Source: an uncultured Collinsella sp. (GTDB lineage: Bacteria > Actinomycetota > Coriobacteriia > Coriobacteriales > Coriobacteriaceae). Taken from it: DNA of 64,000 nt. The position numbers were made by a program, and so were the translations under genes. The notes below the pieces were generated by a model. It ran no database searches and had not been told where the DNA came from. It worked only from the letters and a program-made list of their open reading frames with translations. Of the stretch, positions 8,785 to 18,115 are shown piece after piece. Position 1 is the stretch's first letter. Each line of letters starts with the position of its first letter. The stretch is from NCBI GenBank assembly GCA_900540895.1, contig UQHV01000002.1, positions 62,001 through 126,000 on the forward strand, given 5' to 3'.

Positions 8785-8819
8785 ATGGAGCCTGTTTTAT
8801 GGAACAGGCTCCATTTTTT
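8785..8819 (+). terminator. Rho-independent terminator after rpsT
   Basis: Perfect 12-base stem ATGGAGCCTGTT / AACAGGCTCCAT around TTATGG, followed by TTTTT. Confidence 0.95.
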
Positions 8820-8828
8820 GTACCGCTC

Positions 8829-8837
8829 GGGTAAGAT
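8829..8837 (+). promoter_or_regulatory. Candidate -10 giving a leaderless lepA transcript
   Basis: GGGTAAGAT with TAAGAT at 8832-8837. The usual start of transcription 6-8 bases downstream would fall on or next to the lepA ATG at 8845, and no ribosome-binding site precedes that ATG. Confidence 0.45.
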
Positions 8838-8844
8838 AGTCCGC

Positions 8845-10656
8845 ATGGATACTTCAATTGACATTTCCCACATCCGCAACTTCTCGATCGTTGCGCACAT
8901 TGACCATGGCAAGTCCACGATTAGTGACCGCATCCTCGAGCTCACCCATACCGTCGACGAGCGCGACATGGAGTCGCAGCTGCTCGATACCATGGATATT
9001 GAGCGCGAGCGCGGCATCACGATCAAGTCCAATGCCGTTCGCGTCTCCTATGACGCCGACGATGGCGAGACGTATCAGTTCAACCTGATCGATACGCCGG
9101 GCCACGTGGACTTTACCTATGAGGTCTCGCGTTCGCTTGCCGCCTGCGAGGGTGCGGTGCTTGTCGTCGACGCCACGCAGGGCGTCGAGGCGCAGACCGT
9201 CTCCAACGCGACGCTCGCCATGAACGCCAACTTGGATATCGTGCCCGCCATCAATAAGATCGACCTGCCGTCGGCACACCCCGACGAGGTCAAGACCGAG
9301 ATCGAGGACGACCTGGCGATCCCTGCCGACGATGCCGTATGCGTATCGGGCAAGACCGGCGAGGGCATCCACGATCTGCTGGAGTCCATCGTCTTTTTGA
9401 TCTCTCCGCCCAAGGGCGATGCAAACGCGCCGCTCAAGGCGCTCATCCTGGACTCGTATTTTGATGAGTACCGCGGCGTCGTTGCCACGGTCCGCGTGTT
9501 TGACGGCTCCATCAAAAAGGGCGATACCCTCCTTATGATGCAGACAAAGGGTGACTTTTTGGTCGATGGCGTGGGCGTCAAGCGTCCCGCCGAGACACCA
9601 GTTGACGCGCTGACGGTCGGCGAGGTGGGCTACGTGGTCACGGGCCTGAAGGACCCCGAGGCCGTGCGCGTGGGCGATACCCTTACGTGGGCGTCGAATC
9701 CCTGCCCCGAGCCGCTTCCCGGCTACCGTGAGGCCAAGCCCATGGTCTACACGGGCCTGTTCCCGATCGACAACAAGGATTACGAGAACCTGCGCGACGC
9801 GCTCGATAAGCTGCATGTCAACGACCCGTCGTTGGTGTGGGAGCCCGAGACTTCGGTGGCGCTCGGCTTTGGTTTCCGCGTTGGCTTCTTGGGCCTGCTG
9901 CATATGGAGGTCGTCAAGGAGCGCCTGGAGCGCGAGTTCAACCTGGACCTGATTGCCACGAGCCCTTCGGTGGACTATCACGTCTACAAGACCGACGGCG
10001 AGATGATTGATGTTCGCAGCCCGCAGGATCTGCCCGAGGCTACGCGCATCGAGCGCATCGAGGAGCCCTACCTCAAGGCCAAGATTATCTGTCCGCCCGA
10101 GTATACGGGTGCCGTCATGCAGCTCGCTATCGAGCATCGCGGCATTACAACCGACATGATCCATCTCACGAGCAAATCGGTCGAGATGCGTTTCGACATG
10201 CCGCTTGCCGAGCTCATTCTGGACTTTTTTGACCAGCTCAAGAGCCGCACCAAGGGTTACGCCTCGCTCGACTACGAGTTCAACGAATATCGCCCCTCCG
10301 AGCTCGTCAAGCTCGACATCCTGCTTTCGGGCGACGAGGTGGACGCGCTGTCGTTTATCGTGCACAAGGATAAGGCTTATGGCCTGGCCCGCGGTCTGTG
10401 CGACAAGCTCAAGGAAATCATTCCGCGCCAGCTGTTCGAGGTGCCTATCCAGGGCGCCATCGGCAACAAGATCATTGCCCGCTCTACCGTCAAAGCGCGC
10501 CGCAAGGACGTGCTGGCCAAGTGTTATGGCGGCGATATCTCGCGAAAGCGCAAGCTGCTCGAGAAGCAGAAAGAGGGCAAAAAGCGCATGAAGGCCATCG
10601 GCTCGGTCGAGGTTCCGCAGGAGGCCTTTATGGCGATTCTCAAGGTGGACGAGTAG
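8845..10656 (+). CDS. lepA: Elongation factor 4 (LepA)
   Basis: LepA is a translational GTPase that remodels stalled or early elongating ribosomes. The 603-residue protein has the G domain with AHIDHGKST (17-25), RGITIKSN, DTPGH and NKIDLP, then domain 2, the EF-G-like domains and the LepA-specific C-terminus (KARRKDVLAKCYGGDISRKRKLLEKQKEGKKRMK). ATG 8845 starts the conserved N-terminus; upstream in-frame codons overlap the rpsT terminator. No Shine-Dalgarno sequence is seen. Confidence 0.96.
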   Translation: MDTSIDISHIRNFSIVAHIDHGKSTISDRILELTHTVDERDMESQLLDTMDIERERGITIKSNAVRVSYDADDGETYQFNLIDTPGHVDFTYEVSRSLAACEGAVLVVDATQGVEAQTVSNATLAMNANLDIVPAINKIDLPSAHPDEVKTEIEDDLAIPADDAVCVSGKTGEGIHDLLESIVFLISPPKGDANAPLKALILDSYFDEYRGVVATVRVFDGSIKKGDTLLMMQTKGDFLVDGVGVKRPAETPVDALTVGEVGYVVTGLKDPEAVRVGDTLTWASNPCPEPLPGYREAKPMVYTGLFPIDNKDYENLRDALDKLHVNDPSLVWEPETSVALGFGFRVGFLGLLHMEVVKERLEREFNLDLIATSPSVDYHVYKTDGEMIDVRSPQDLPEATRIERIEEPYLKAKIICPPEYTGAVMQLAIEHRGITTDMIHLTSKSVEMRFDMPLAELILDFFDQLKSRTKGYASLDYEFNEYRPSELVKLDILLSGDEVDALSFIVHKDKAYGLARGLCDKLKEIIPRQLFEVPIQGAIGNKIIARSTVKARRKDVLAKCYGGDISRKRKLLEKQKEGKKRMKAIGSVEVPQEAFMAILKVDE

Positions 10657-10660
10657 GTCC

Positions 10661-11704
10661 ATGGCACTTTCTGAAAACAGCAAGCGGTTGCTTGGCGCCT
10701 ATGCCGAGCAGCCGTTCCTTATGGCTCCCATGGCGGGCGTGACCGATCCCGCCTATCGCATCATGTGCCGCCGTCGCGGTGCCCATCTTGCCTATAGCGA
10801 GATGGTGAGCGTGGCGGGCCTTGCCTATGCCAGCAATAAGACGTGGCGCCTGGTACTGCCGGCCGATGAGGAGCAGCAGATCTGCGTGCAGCTCTTTGGC
10901 TCCAAGCCCGATCAGTTTGCGAGCGCTGTTGCTGCCGTCGAGGAGCGTGTGGGCGATCGCCTGTCGCTGATCGATATCAACATGGCCTGCCCGGCTCGCA
11001 AGGTCGTCACCAAGGGCGAGGGCTCGGCGCTTATGCGCACTCCCGATCTGGCCGAGCAGATCGTCGAGGCGGCGGTGGGCGCGGCGCATGTGCCCGTGAC
11101 CGTAAAAATCCGTAAGGGCTTTTACGCCGAAGACCGCAACGCCGCGACGTTTGCCCAGATGCTTGAGGGAGCAGGGGCCGCCGCGGTGGCGGTACATGGT
11201 CGCTGCGCCACGCAGCTCTATACGGGCCAGGCCGATTGGTCGGTCGTCGATGAGGTGGCCGACGCCGTCGAGATTCCCGTTATCGGTTCGGGCGATGTGT
11301 TCTCGGCAGAGGACGCTGCTGAGCATCTGCAAAGCTCGGGTGCCAGCGCGGTGTTTATCGCGCGCGGCATCTACGGCAATCCATGGGTGTTCGGCGATGC
11401 CCGAGCCCTTGCACTCGATGGCACGCCGGTTCCTTCTCGCTCCTCGGTTGAGCGCCTGGATGCCCTGCGCGAGCACCTGACGCTCACGCACGAGCTGTTG
11501 CCGCTCATGTCGCGTGCCCGCACGTACGCAAGCTGGTATCTAAAGGGCATGCCCCATGCTGCCGCCTGGCGCGCTCAGGTGGTGCGTTGCTCCACATACG
11601 AGGAGTTCATGGCACTGGTCGATGATATCGAGCACGATGTGGTGGCCTGTGAGGCCGCACTTGCCGCCGGCGAGTCGGTGCCCGCTCATCCGTTGGAGGC
11701 CTAA
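10661..11704 (+). CDS. dus: tRNA-dihydrouridine synthase
   Basis: This flavin enzyme reduces uridines in tRNA D-loops. The 347-residue TIM barrel opens with FLMAPMAGVTDPAYR, has the active-site cysteine in NMACPARKV (near residue 110), the RNA/FMN segment VTVKIRKGF, and the phosphate site IARGIYGNPW. It is DusB-like by sequence, but the exact subfamily cannot be settled by eye. It begins 4 bases after lepA and 2 bases lie between its stop and hemW. Confidence 0.9.
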   Translation: MALSENSKRLLGAYAEQPFLMAPMAGVTDPAYRIMCRRRGAHLAYSEMVSVAGLAYASNKTWRLVLPADEEQQICVQLFGSKPDQFASAVAAVEERVGDRLSLIDINMACPARKVVTKGEGSALMRTPDLAEQIVEAAVGAAHVPVTVKIRKGFYAEDRNAATFAQMLEGAGAAAVAVHGRCATQLYTGQADWSVVDEVADAVEIPVIGSGDVFSAEDAAEHLQSSGASAVFIARGIYGNPWVFGDARALALDGTPVPSRSSVERLDALREHLTLTHELLPLMSRARTYASWYLKGMPHAAAWRAQVVRCSTYEEFMALVDDIEHDVVACEAALAAGESVPAHPLEA

Positions 11705-11706
11705 CG

Positions 11707-12939
11707 GTGGCCGTTACCGCGCTGTACGTGCATGTGCCGTTTTGCGCCCAAAAATGCCGGTACTGTGACTTTGACTCACGCAGTTTTGCTCCGTGCAACA
11801 TGAGCGTTGCGCTCGATACCTATTTTGAGCAGTTGTATGCGCGCCTCGATGCTTTTGGCGACGCAGGCGCGCTTGCACAGATCCGCACCGTCTATGTTGG
11901 CGGCGGCACGCCGTCGCTGGCGGGGGAGCGTTTGGTAGAATTTGCCCGGCGTATCTCTGCGTGGTGCAAGCCTGTTGAGTTTACCTGCGAGGCCAATCCC
12001 GAATCGCTGACCGCAGAGCTTGCCACTGCGCTTGCCGGGGTGGGTGTCACGCGCGTCTCTCTGGGCGTGCAAACGCTCGATAACGCCGAACTTACCGCCA
12101 TCGGCCGCATTCACGATGCCGATCGGGCGCTCGCTGCCATCACGACGGTCAAGGACGCTGGGCTTGTCGTGTCGTGCGACCTGATGTGCGGCCTTCCCGG
12201 GCAGACCGACCTAAGCTGGCAGCGCACACTCGATGGCGTGTTGGCGGCGGCGCCGCATCATGTGTCGGTGTACCCGCTCACGCTCGAGGAGGGCACGCCG
12301 CTCTATCGCGTGGCGTGTCGCGACGAGTCGCTCGAGCCCGACGAGGATTTTCAGGCTGCATGCATGGATGCGGCGCGTGAGCGCCTGAGTGCGGCCGGCT
12401 ATCACCCGTATGAGGTGGCAAGCTACGCGCTCGACGGCCATGAGTGCGCCCACAACATTGCCTATTGGACCGGACAGGGCTATCTGGGTTTGGGCCGCTC
12501 TGCCGCCGGTATGCTCGACGCCGAGGATTTCGATCGCTTGGCCGGGCTGTTTCCCGACGTGCTTGCTCGCGGCGATGCGTATCGCGTGCGCTTGGTGCAA
12601 CGCGACGATGCCGCGACGACGTTTGATGCCGAGTATCTGTCGCAGCGCGAGGCGGCGGCCGAGGATTTGATGCTTGCCTGTCGCATGACGCGTGGCATTG
12701 GGCCCGATCTGTTGGTTCGCTCGGCAAGCGTGATCGCTGCAGATGAGTTGGCGGCGGCCTGCGACCGTGCGGTCGAGTTGGGCCTTGCCACCTGGGTGCC
12801 CGATCATATTGAAGGACATGCGGGGCGCGTCACCTCGAAAGACGTTATCGCAGGTCGCGTCCGTGCTCGTTTAGCGCCCACTCACTTGGGCTGGCTCGAT
12901 GGAAATGTGCTGTTCGAGCTGTTTTGGGGTCTAGCCTAG
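11707..12939 (+). CDS. hemW: HemW-like radical SAM heme chaperone
   Basis: HemW proteins resemble coproporphyrinogen III dehydrogenase but most act as heme-binding chaperones. The 410-residue product starts YVHVPFCAQKCRYCDF, giving the C-x3-C-x2-C iron-sulfur motif at residues 13-20, followed by VYVGGGTPS and EANPESL. The GTG start lies 2 bases after dus. Fixed neighbours lepA and dnaJ in Gram-positive bacteria agree with HemW rather than a true HemN. Confidence 0.88.
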   Translation: MAVTALYVHVPFCAQKCRYCDFDSRSFAPCNMSVALDTYFEQLYARLDAFGDAGALAQIRTVYVGGGTPSLAGERLVEFARRISAWCKPVEFTCEANPESLTAELATALAGVGVTRVSLGVQTLDNAELTAIGRIHDADRALAAITTVKDAGLVVSCDLMCGLPGQTDLSWQRTLDGVLAAAPHHVSVYPLTLEEGTPLYRVACRDESLEPDEDFQAACMDAARERLSAAGYHPYEVASYALDGHECAHNIAYWTGQGYLGLGRSAAGMLDAEDFDRLAGLFPDVLARGDAYRVRLVQRDDAATTFDAEYLSQREAAAEDLMLACRMTRGIGPDLLVRSASVIAADELAAACDRAVELGLATWVPDHIEGHAGRVTSKDVIAGRVRARLAPTHLGWLDGNVLFELFWGLA

Positions 12940-12946
12940 GCCGCTC

Positions 12947-12955
12947 GGGTAGAAT
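12947..12955 (+). promoter_or_regulatory. Candidate -10 region for the first J-protein gene
   Basis: GGGTAGAAT with TAGAAT at 12,950-12,955, 43 bases upstream of the ATG. The 10 bases CCGCTCGGGTA match the lepA promoter region. Confidence 0.4.
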
Positions 12956-12997
12956 TACCGCAATATATACGCTGCTGTGAGCAGGAGGTTGCCGCGC

Positions 12998-14101
12998 ATG
13001 GCGACGATGAACGAAAAAGATTACTACGAGATTTTGGGTGTCTCCAAGGACGCCACCTCGCGTGATATACAGAAAGCCTTCCAGCAAAAGGCCCGCAAGC
13101 TCCATCCGGACGTCAACAAAGAACCGGATGCCGAGGAAAAGTTCAAAGAGGTTTCCGAGGCCTATGCTGTGCTTTCGGACGAGCAGAAGCGTGCGCGCTA
13201 CGACGCCATGCGCTCGGGCAATCCCTTTGCCGGCGCTCCCACGGCTTCGCCCTATGGCGGCGGTTACGCCGGCAGCGCGGGCTACGGCAATCCCTTTGAG
13301 GGCGGCTTTCCCTTTGGTGGCGCCTGGGGTCAGCCGCGTCGCGGGCAGGCTGCCTATAATCCCGAGAACGGCGCCAACGTGGTCGTCGATATTAAGCTCG
13401 ACGCCAAGGAGGCCAAGGGCGGTGCCCGCAAGACCGTCCGCTATACGCGCTTCGATACCTGTGGTCACTGCGGCGGTTCGGGCTCTGTTTCGTCCGAGCA
13501 TGCACATACCTGTCCGAGCTGCGGCGGTCGCGGCCACATCGATGTCGACCTGTCCTTTCTGTTTGGTGCCGGCACGTTCCAGTCTGTCTGCCCTGAGTGC
13601 GGTGGCTCCGGTAAGGTCGTCGCCGACCCCTGTCCCGATTGCGGCGGCAGCGGGCGAACCCGTGTGACCTCCGAGCAGACGATTGAGTTTCCCGCCGGCA
13701 CGCACGATGGCGACGAGGTCCGTATTGGCGGCATGGGTCACGCCGGCACCAACGGCGCCTCTGGCGGTGATCTGGTCGGTCGGGCCCATGTTGAGGCCGA
13801 GCGCCTGGAAGGCAAGGCCCGTACCGGTTTTTACCTGATGGGCATCGTGGCGCCGTTTTTGGTGCTATCGGCCATCTCGGGCGTGTTCTCGGCCTTTGCC
13901 GTGATGTGCTTTATTCCGTTTGCCATGGGCCTGTTCATGGTGCTCTCGGACGGCGTGCTGCACCGCAGCCTGCTGTGGTGGAAGCGCGGCGCGATGCAGT
14001 TTGCCAACGGTTTTGCCAACGGATTTATGTTTGCGCTCGTGTCGGTTTGGTTTGCGAGCTGCTCGCAACGTGCCATGCTTTCGCCCTACGCAATGCAATA
14101 A
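12998..14101 (+). CDS. DnaJ-family protein with C-terminal membrane segments
   Basis: J proteins stimulate DnaK ATPase and deliver clients. The 367-residue product has a J domain with HPD at 36-38, a G/F-rich linker with repeated GYG and NPF, and four zinc-finger repeats (CGHCGGSG, CPSCGGRG, CPECGGSG, CPDCGGSG). It then departs from normal DnaJ: after a short part of the substrate domain (about 240-265) it carries two or three hydrophobic segments (about 275-350) instead of the second client-binding and dimerisation domain. It may therefore tether DnaK to the membrane. ATG 12,998 follows AGGAGG. A normal DnaJ gene follows 81 bases later. Confidence 0.8.
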   Translation: MATMNEKDYYEILGVSKDATSRDIQKAFQQKARKLHPDVNKEPDAEEKFKEVSEAYAVLSDEQKRARYDAMRSGNPFAGAPTASPYGGGYAGSAGYGNPFEGGFPFGGAWGQPRRGQAAYNPENGANVVVDIKLDAKEAKGGARKTVRYTRFDTCGHCGGSGSVSSEHAHTCPSCGGRGHIDVDLSFLFGAGTFQSVCPECGGSGKVVADPCPDCGGSGRTRVTSEQTIEFPAGTHDGDEVRIGGMGHAGTNGASGGDLVGRAHVEAERLEGKARTGFYLMGIVAPFLVLSAISGVFSAFAVMCFIPFAMGLFMVLSDGVLHRSLLWWKRGAMQFANGFANGFMFALVSVWFASCSQRAMLSPYAMQ

Positions 14102-14134
14102 CATCAAACCCTCTGTTTGCGGCCGGCCCAGCTT

Positions 14135-14143
14135 GGGTATAGG
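14135..14143 (+). promoter_or_regulatory. Candidate -10 region for the second dnaJ
   Basis: GGGTATAGG, 39 bases upstream of the GTG start. No CIRCE or HAIR heat-shock operator is visible nearby. Confidence 0.3.
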
Positions 14144-14182
14144 ACGCACTGTGACAATAATGAAAGTCGGAAGGATTCGGTC

Positions 14183-15331
14183 GTGTCGGAAAATAGGGAT
14201 TACTACGAGGTGCTTGGCGTCGACAAGGATGCCGACGCGCGGACGATTAAGCGCGCGTTTCTAAAGAAGGCCCGTACCGTACACCCGGACGTTTCGGACG
14301 ACCCCGAGGCCGAGGCTAAGTTCAAAGAGCTCAACGAGGCATATTCCGTTCTTTCCGATGAGCAGAAGCGTGCTAACTACGACCGTTACGGCACTGCCGA
14401 CGGCCCCGGTGGCTCCGGCTACGTCGATATCAACGATATCTTTGGTGGCATGGGCATGGACGACTTGTTCTCGTCGTTCTTTGGCGGCGGTGCCGGCGGT
14501 GGCGCCCGCAGCCGTCGTGAGCGTCGTCGCGGACGCGATATGGCCATCTCGCTTTCGGTGACGCTCGAGGAGGCGGCGCTCGGCTGCAAAAAGACGATCA
14601 GCTATGACCGCCTTGCTCCCTGCGAGGATTGCAACGGTACGGGCAAGGCTGACGGTGCGACCGAAAAACAGTGCAGCCGCTGCCACGGCACGGGCTATGT
14701 CACCACGGTCCAGCGCTCTTTTTTGGGCCAGGTCCAGTCCTCTTCGCCTTGCCCCGACTGCCACGGCGAGGGCACGGTCATCGATCATCCCTGCGAGACC
14801 TGTGACGGCCAGGGCCGCACGCCTTCGCATGAAAAGATCGACATCGATATTCCCGCCGGCGTTTCGACCGGTCGCCAGCTGCGTGTGAGCGGCTTTGGCG
14901 AGGCCGGCCTTCGCGGCGAGCCTTCGGGCGACCTGATTGTCAACGTGCGCGTTGCCGACCATGAGCGCTTTAAGCGCAACGGTGACGACCTGTACCTGGT
15001 GAGCGATATCTCGATTGCGCAGGCTGCGCTCGGCTGCGAGATCGAGGTCGAGGGCATTATGCCCGACGAGGTCGTTAAGGTGACGGTTCCCGCCGGTGCC
15101 CAGTACGGCGACACCGTGAGCGTCAATAATTACGGCATGCCGCGCATTGGTGGTGGCGGTTCGCGTGGCCGCCTGATCGTGCAACTGCGCGTGGTCGTTC
15201 CCACCAATCTTTCCAATAAGCAGCGCGAGCTGCTCCGTGCTTTTGCCGATGAGATGGGCGATGACGTCGCTTCCGGTAAGAAGTCGGTGACCGACCGTAT
15301 CAAGAGTGCCCTCGACGATATCCTCGATTAA
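14183..15331 (+). CDS. dnaJ: Chaperone protein DnaJ
   Basis: This is the standard co-chaperone of DnaK. The 382-residue protein has a J domain (HPD at 34-36), a G-rich linker (FGGGAGGGARSRR), four zinc-binding repeats (CEDCNGTG, CSRCHGTG, CPDCHGEG, CETCDGQG), and complete beta-sandwich client domains ending near the dimerisation tail. GTG 14,183 is chosen because GGAAGGA is 7 bases upstream and the J domain starts at once; the longer frame adds 22 residues without homology. It is followed 9 bases later by mtaB. Confidence 0.92.
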   Translation: MSENRDYYEVLGVDKDADARTIKRAFLKKARTVHPDVSDDPEAEAKFKELNEAYSVLSDEQKRANYDRYGTADGPGGSGYVDINDIFGGMGMDDLFSSFFGGGAGGGARSRRERRRGRDMAISLSVTLEEAALGCKKTISYDRLAPCEDCNGTGKADGATEKQCSRCHGTGYVTTVQRSFLGQVQSSSPCPDCHGEGTVIDHPCETCDGQGRTPSHEKIDIDIPAGVSTGRQLRVSGFGEAGLRGEPSGDLIVNVRVADHERFKRNGDDLYLVSDISIAQAALGCEIEVEGIMPDEVVKVTVPAGAQYGDTVSVNNYGMPRIGGGGSRGRLIVQLRVVVPTNLSNKQRELLRAFADEMGDDVASGKKSVTDRIKSALDDILD

Positions 15332-15340
15332 GGAGCCCGC

Positions 15341-16633
15341 GTGCTCGCACCCCATATTTCCGTCGTCAACCTCGGATGCCGTGTCAATCGGGTTGAGTCT
15401 GACCGTATCACTGCCGATCTTATGCGCCTGGGCTTTGCTATGGTGGAGCCCCAGGATGCCGATCTGATCGTCATTAACACCTGTGCTGTTACGGGCGAGG
15501 CCGAGGCCAAGACCCGTAAGGCCGTTCGCCATGCACTGGCCCATCAAAATGAGCCCTATGTGGTCGTGACCGGATGCGTGGTCAATTTGCATCCCGAGGA
15601 GCTGCTGGAGCTTTCGGATCGCGTGATCGCCGAGCCGTCCAAGATCGATGTCGCCGAACGTGTCTGCGAGCTGCTGGGCGTTGAGTCCGATAGCGTCCCC
15701 GCCTGCAGCGATGGCGAGGTGGTCGATGCGCTCGGTCGCTCTCGCCTGGGCGTGAAGATTCAGGACGGCTGCAACCATCGCTGCACCTATTGCATTGTGT
15801 GGAAGGCACGCGGCCCCGAGCGCTCCGTGCCCGTCGAGTCCGTGCTCGAGCAAGTTCGTGAGGCCCAGGAGGCCGGCGTGCCCGAGGTGGTGCTGACCGG
15901 TGTGAACCTGGGTGCCTACGATGGCAAGAGCGCGACCGACGAGCATGTCGAAATCGATGAGCTGCTTGAGGCCATCATGGAGCGCACGTCTATTCCGCAT
16001 GTGCGCATTTCCTCGGTCGAGCCCATGGATATCTCTGAGCGCCTGCTTAAGGTGATGGCGCGCTATCCGCAGCGTATCGCCCCGTTTTTGCACCTGCCCG
16101 TGCAGTCCGGCTGCACGGCGACCCTGCATCGCATGGGCCGCCCCTATAGCGCCGAGACCTTTGAGGACACGGTGCGTATGATTCGCGCCAACTTGCCCCA
16201 GGCGTCTCTTTCGTGCGATGTCATCGTCGGTTTTCCTGGTGAGACGGACGAGGAGTTCGAGGAGTCGCTGGCGCTGTGCCGTCGTGTGGGTTTCTCGCGT
16301 ATGCACGTGTTCCGCTATAGCAAGCGTCCCGGTACCCTTGCTGCCGATATGCCCGACCAGGTGCCGCCCGAGGTTATGGCCGAGCGCAGCCGTCGTATGC
16401 GAGCCGCGGCGCAGGAACTCGCCATTGCCGACGCTCGTCGTCGCGTGGGCACCGTCGAGCGTGCCGTCCTCGAGTACGGCGACAACCTGACGCTCGGTTC
16501 GTTCCATCATGCCCGTCTTGACGATACCTGTGGACTTACAGCCCCGTGCCTGCTCGATGTTGCTATCATCGGAGTCGATGATTCCGGCTTGGTCCATGCG
16601 CGCAGGGAGGTTCATGGAAGCCTCGAAGATTAG
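15341..16633 (+). CDS. mtaB: tRNA t6A37 methylthiotransferase (MtaB-like)
   Basis: MtaB adds a methylthio group to t6A37 of tRNAs. The 430-residue protein has the N-terminal UPF0004 domain (VVNLGCRVNRVESD, INTCAVTGEAE, VVTGCVV with conserved cysteines), the radical SAM motif CNHRCTYC near residue 145, and a shortened TRAM end. The GTG start is preceded by AGGAG. The dnaJ-mtaB-phoH-ybeY order, and LGCRVN rather than GCQMN or GCAKN, separates it from MiaB and RimO, which are also in this window. Confidence 0.88.
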   Translation: MLAPHISVVNLGCRVNRVESDRITADLMRLGFAMVEPQDADLIVINTCAVTGEAEAKTRKAVRHALAHQNEPYVVVTGCVVNLHPEELLELSDRVIAEPSKIDVAERVCELLGVESDSVPACSDGEVVDALGRSRLGVKIQDGCNHRCTYCIVWKARGPERSVPVESVLEQVREAQEAGVPEVVLTGVNLGAYDGKSATDEHVEIDELLEAIMERTSIPHVRISSVEPMDISERLLKVMARYPQRIAPFLHLPVQSGCTATLHRMGRPYSAETFEDTVRMIRANLPQASLSCDVIVGFPGETDEEFEESLALCRRVGFSRMHVFRYSKRPGTLAADMPDQVPPEVMAERSRRMRAAAQELAIADARRRVGTVERAVLEYGDNLTLGSFHHARLDDTCGLTAPCLLDVAIIGVDDSGLVHARREVHGSLED

Positions 16634-17600
16634 ACTTACCGTTCCCGAGGGAATTGATCCCTCGTGCGTTTTGGGCGCCGGCGACGGCGTCCTTCGTGCG
16701 CTCGAGAGCTTGGTTCGCGCCCATGTGGTCGCCCGTGGCGATAGCATCGCCGTGAGCGGTGACCCGGATGAGGTCGAACTCGTGGCGCGTTTTTTCGAAC
16801 ATGCTTTTCGCGAGGCGGCCGCCGGGCGCACGCTGTCTGCCGACGATGTCTCTCGCTGCCTGGCCGTCTTGCGCGACGGTGAGCACGAGGCTACGTCGCT
16901 TCGCGATGACGTGCTGCTTTCGTATCGCGGCCGCGTCATTCGTCCCAAGACGCTCGGGCAAAAGCGCTACGTGGATGCCATTCGCTCGCATACCATCACC
17001 TTTGGCTTGGGTCCAGCCGGTACCGGTAAGACCTATCTGGCCATGGCGCTCGCCGTTGCCGCGCTCAAGCGTCACGAGGTGGGCCGTTTGATCTTGACGC
17101 GTCCGGTTGTCGAGGCGGGGGAGAATCTGGGCTTTTTGCCCGGTACCCTTGAGGAAAAGATCGACCCCTACATGCGTCCGCTCTACGACGCCCTTTTTGA
17201 CATGATGGATCGCGAGCGCACCGATGAGCTTATGGAGCGTGGCGTGATCGAGATCGCCCCGCTTGCCTACATGCGCGGCCGCACGCTGAGTGATGCCTTC
17301 GTGGTGCTCGACGAGGCGCAAAATACCACGCCCGAGCAGATGAAGATGTTCCTGACACGCCTTGGGTTCAACTCCAAGTTCGTGATTACCGGCGACCTGA
17401 GCCAGCGCGACCTGGTGGGTCGTCGTGGCGGTCTTGCTGACGTTGAGCAGATTTTGGGCCGTGTCGACGATGTCGCATTTTCTCACCTCGAGCGTGCCGA
17501 CGTGGTGCGCCATGCCCTGGTGGGTCGTATCGTCGAGGCATATGAAGCTTATGATGACGTGCGCGAGCAGCGCCCGCGCGACCGAAAGGAGTCCCGTTGA
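16614..17600 (+). CDS. phoH: PhoH-family ATPase
   Basis: PhoH-like proteins are ATPases linked to RNA metabolism, usually next to ybeY. The 328-residue protein has a KH-like N-terminal part and an ATPase core with P-loop GPAGTGKTYLA near residue 140 and the Walker B VVLDEAQNT, plus ITGDLSQRDL. ATG 16,614 follows GGGAGG and overlaps mtaB by 20 bases; the much longer upstream frame runs inside mtaB and has no homology. Its stop overlaps the ybeY start. Confidence 0.92.
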   Translation: MEASKIRLTVPEGIDPSCVLGAGDGVLRALESLVRAHVVARGDSIAVSGDPDEVELVARFFEHAFREAAAGRTLSADDVSRCLAVLRDGEHEATSLRDDVLLSYRGRVIRPKTLGQKRYVDAIRSHTITFGLGPAGTGKTYLAMALAVAALKRHEVGRLILTRPVVEAGENLGFLPGTLEEKIDPYMRPLYDALFDMMDRERTDELMERGVIEIAPLAYMRGRTLSDAFVVLDEAQNTTPEQMKMFLTRLGFNSKFVITGDLSQRDLVGRRGGLADVEQILGRVDDVAFSHLERADVVRHALVGRIVEAYEAYDDVREQRPRDRKESR

Positions 17601-18106
17601 GTGTATTGATCAGCAACGATGCCGAGCTCGATACGCTGCTCGACGCGCAGGAGGTGGAGCACATCTGCGAGGTTGTGCTTGCCGCCGAGGGCGTTGAACG
17701 TGGAGTCGAGATTTCCCTTTCGTATGTCGACGAGGACGAGATGCACGAGCTCAACCACGAGTGGCGCGGTATCGACCGCACCACCGATGTGCTCTCGTTT
17801 GAGTGCGATTCGGCCTTTGACGATGACATTCCCGCCGATGAGACGCTCGAGCTCGGCGATATTATCTTGGCCCCGCAGGTTATTGCCCGTCAGGCCCCCG
17901 GTTTTGGCAATAGCCCCGCTGACGAGTGCCGTCTGATGCTCGTACACGGAATGCTGCACCTGCTGGGCTATGACCACATCGAGGACGACGAGGCCGAGGT
18001 CATGGAGGCCCGCGAGGACGCCATCCTGCGCGATCTGGCGCTCGAGCGCGGCGAGGACCCTAAGCTAGTCCACGTCGGCCCCATCACCAACCACGCCCAC
18101 GACTAG
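17597..18106 (+). CDS. ybeY: Endoribonuclease YbeY
   Basis: YbeY is a zinc-dependent RNase for 16S rRNA maturation and ribosome quality control. The 169-residue protein carries the metal motif HGMLHLLGYDH near residue 118 (three histidines in H-x3-H-x5-H). It starts with TTG in a TTGA overlap with phoH, with GAAAGGAG just upstream, so translational coupling is very likely. Confidence 0.93.
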   Translation: MSVLISNDAELDTLLDAQEVEHICEVVLAAEGVERGVEISLSYVDEDEMHELNHEWRGIDRTTDVLSFECDSAFDDDIPADETLELGDIILAPQVIARQAPGFGNSPADECRLMLVHGMLHLLGYDHIEDDEAEVMEAREDAILRDLALERGEDPKLVHVGPITNHAHD

Positions 18107-18115
18107 GAGCCGTCT

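Noticed and set aside
12940..14182. CIRCE or HAIR heat-shock operators at the dnaJ genes
   Set aside because: Neither TTAGCACTC-N9-GAGTGCTAA nor CTTGAGT-N7-ACTCAAG type sequence was seen.
16509..16613. 35-codon N-terminal extension of PhoH
   Set aside because: It lies inside mtaB in another frame, while ATG 16,614 has a strong GGGAGG site.
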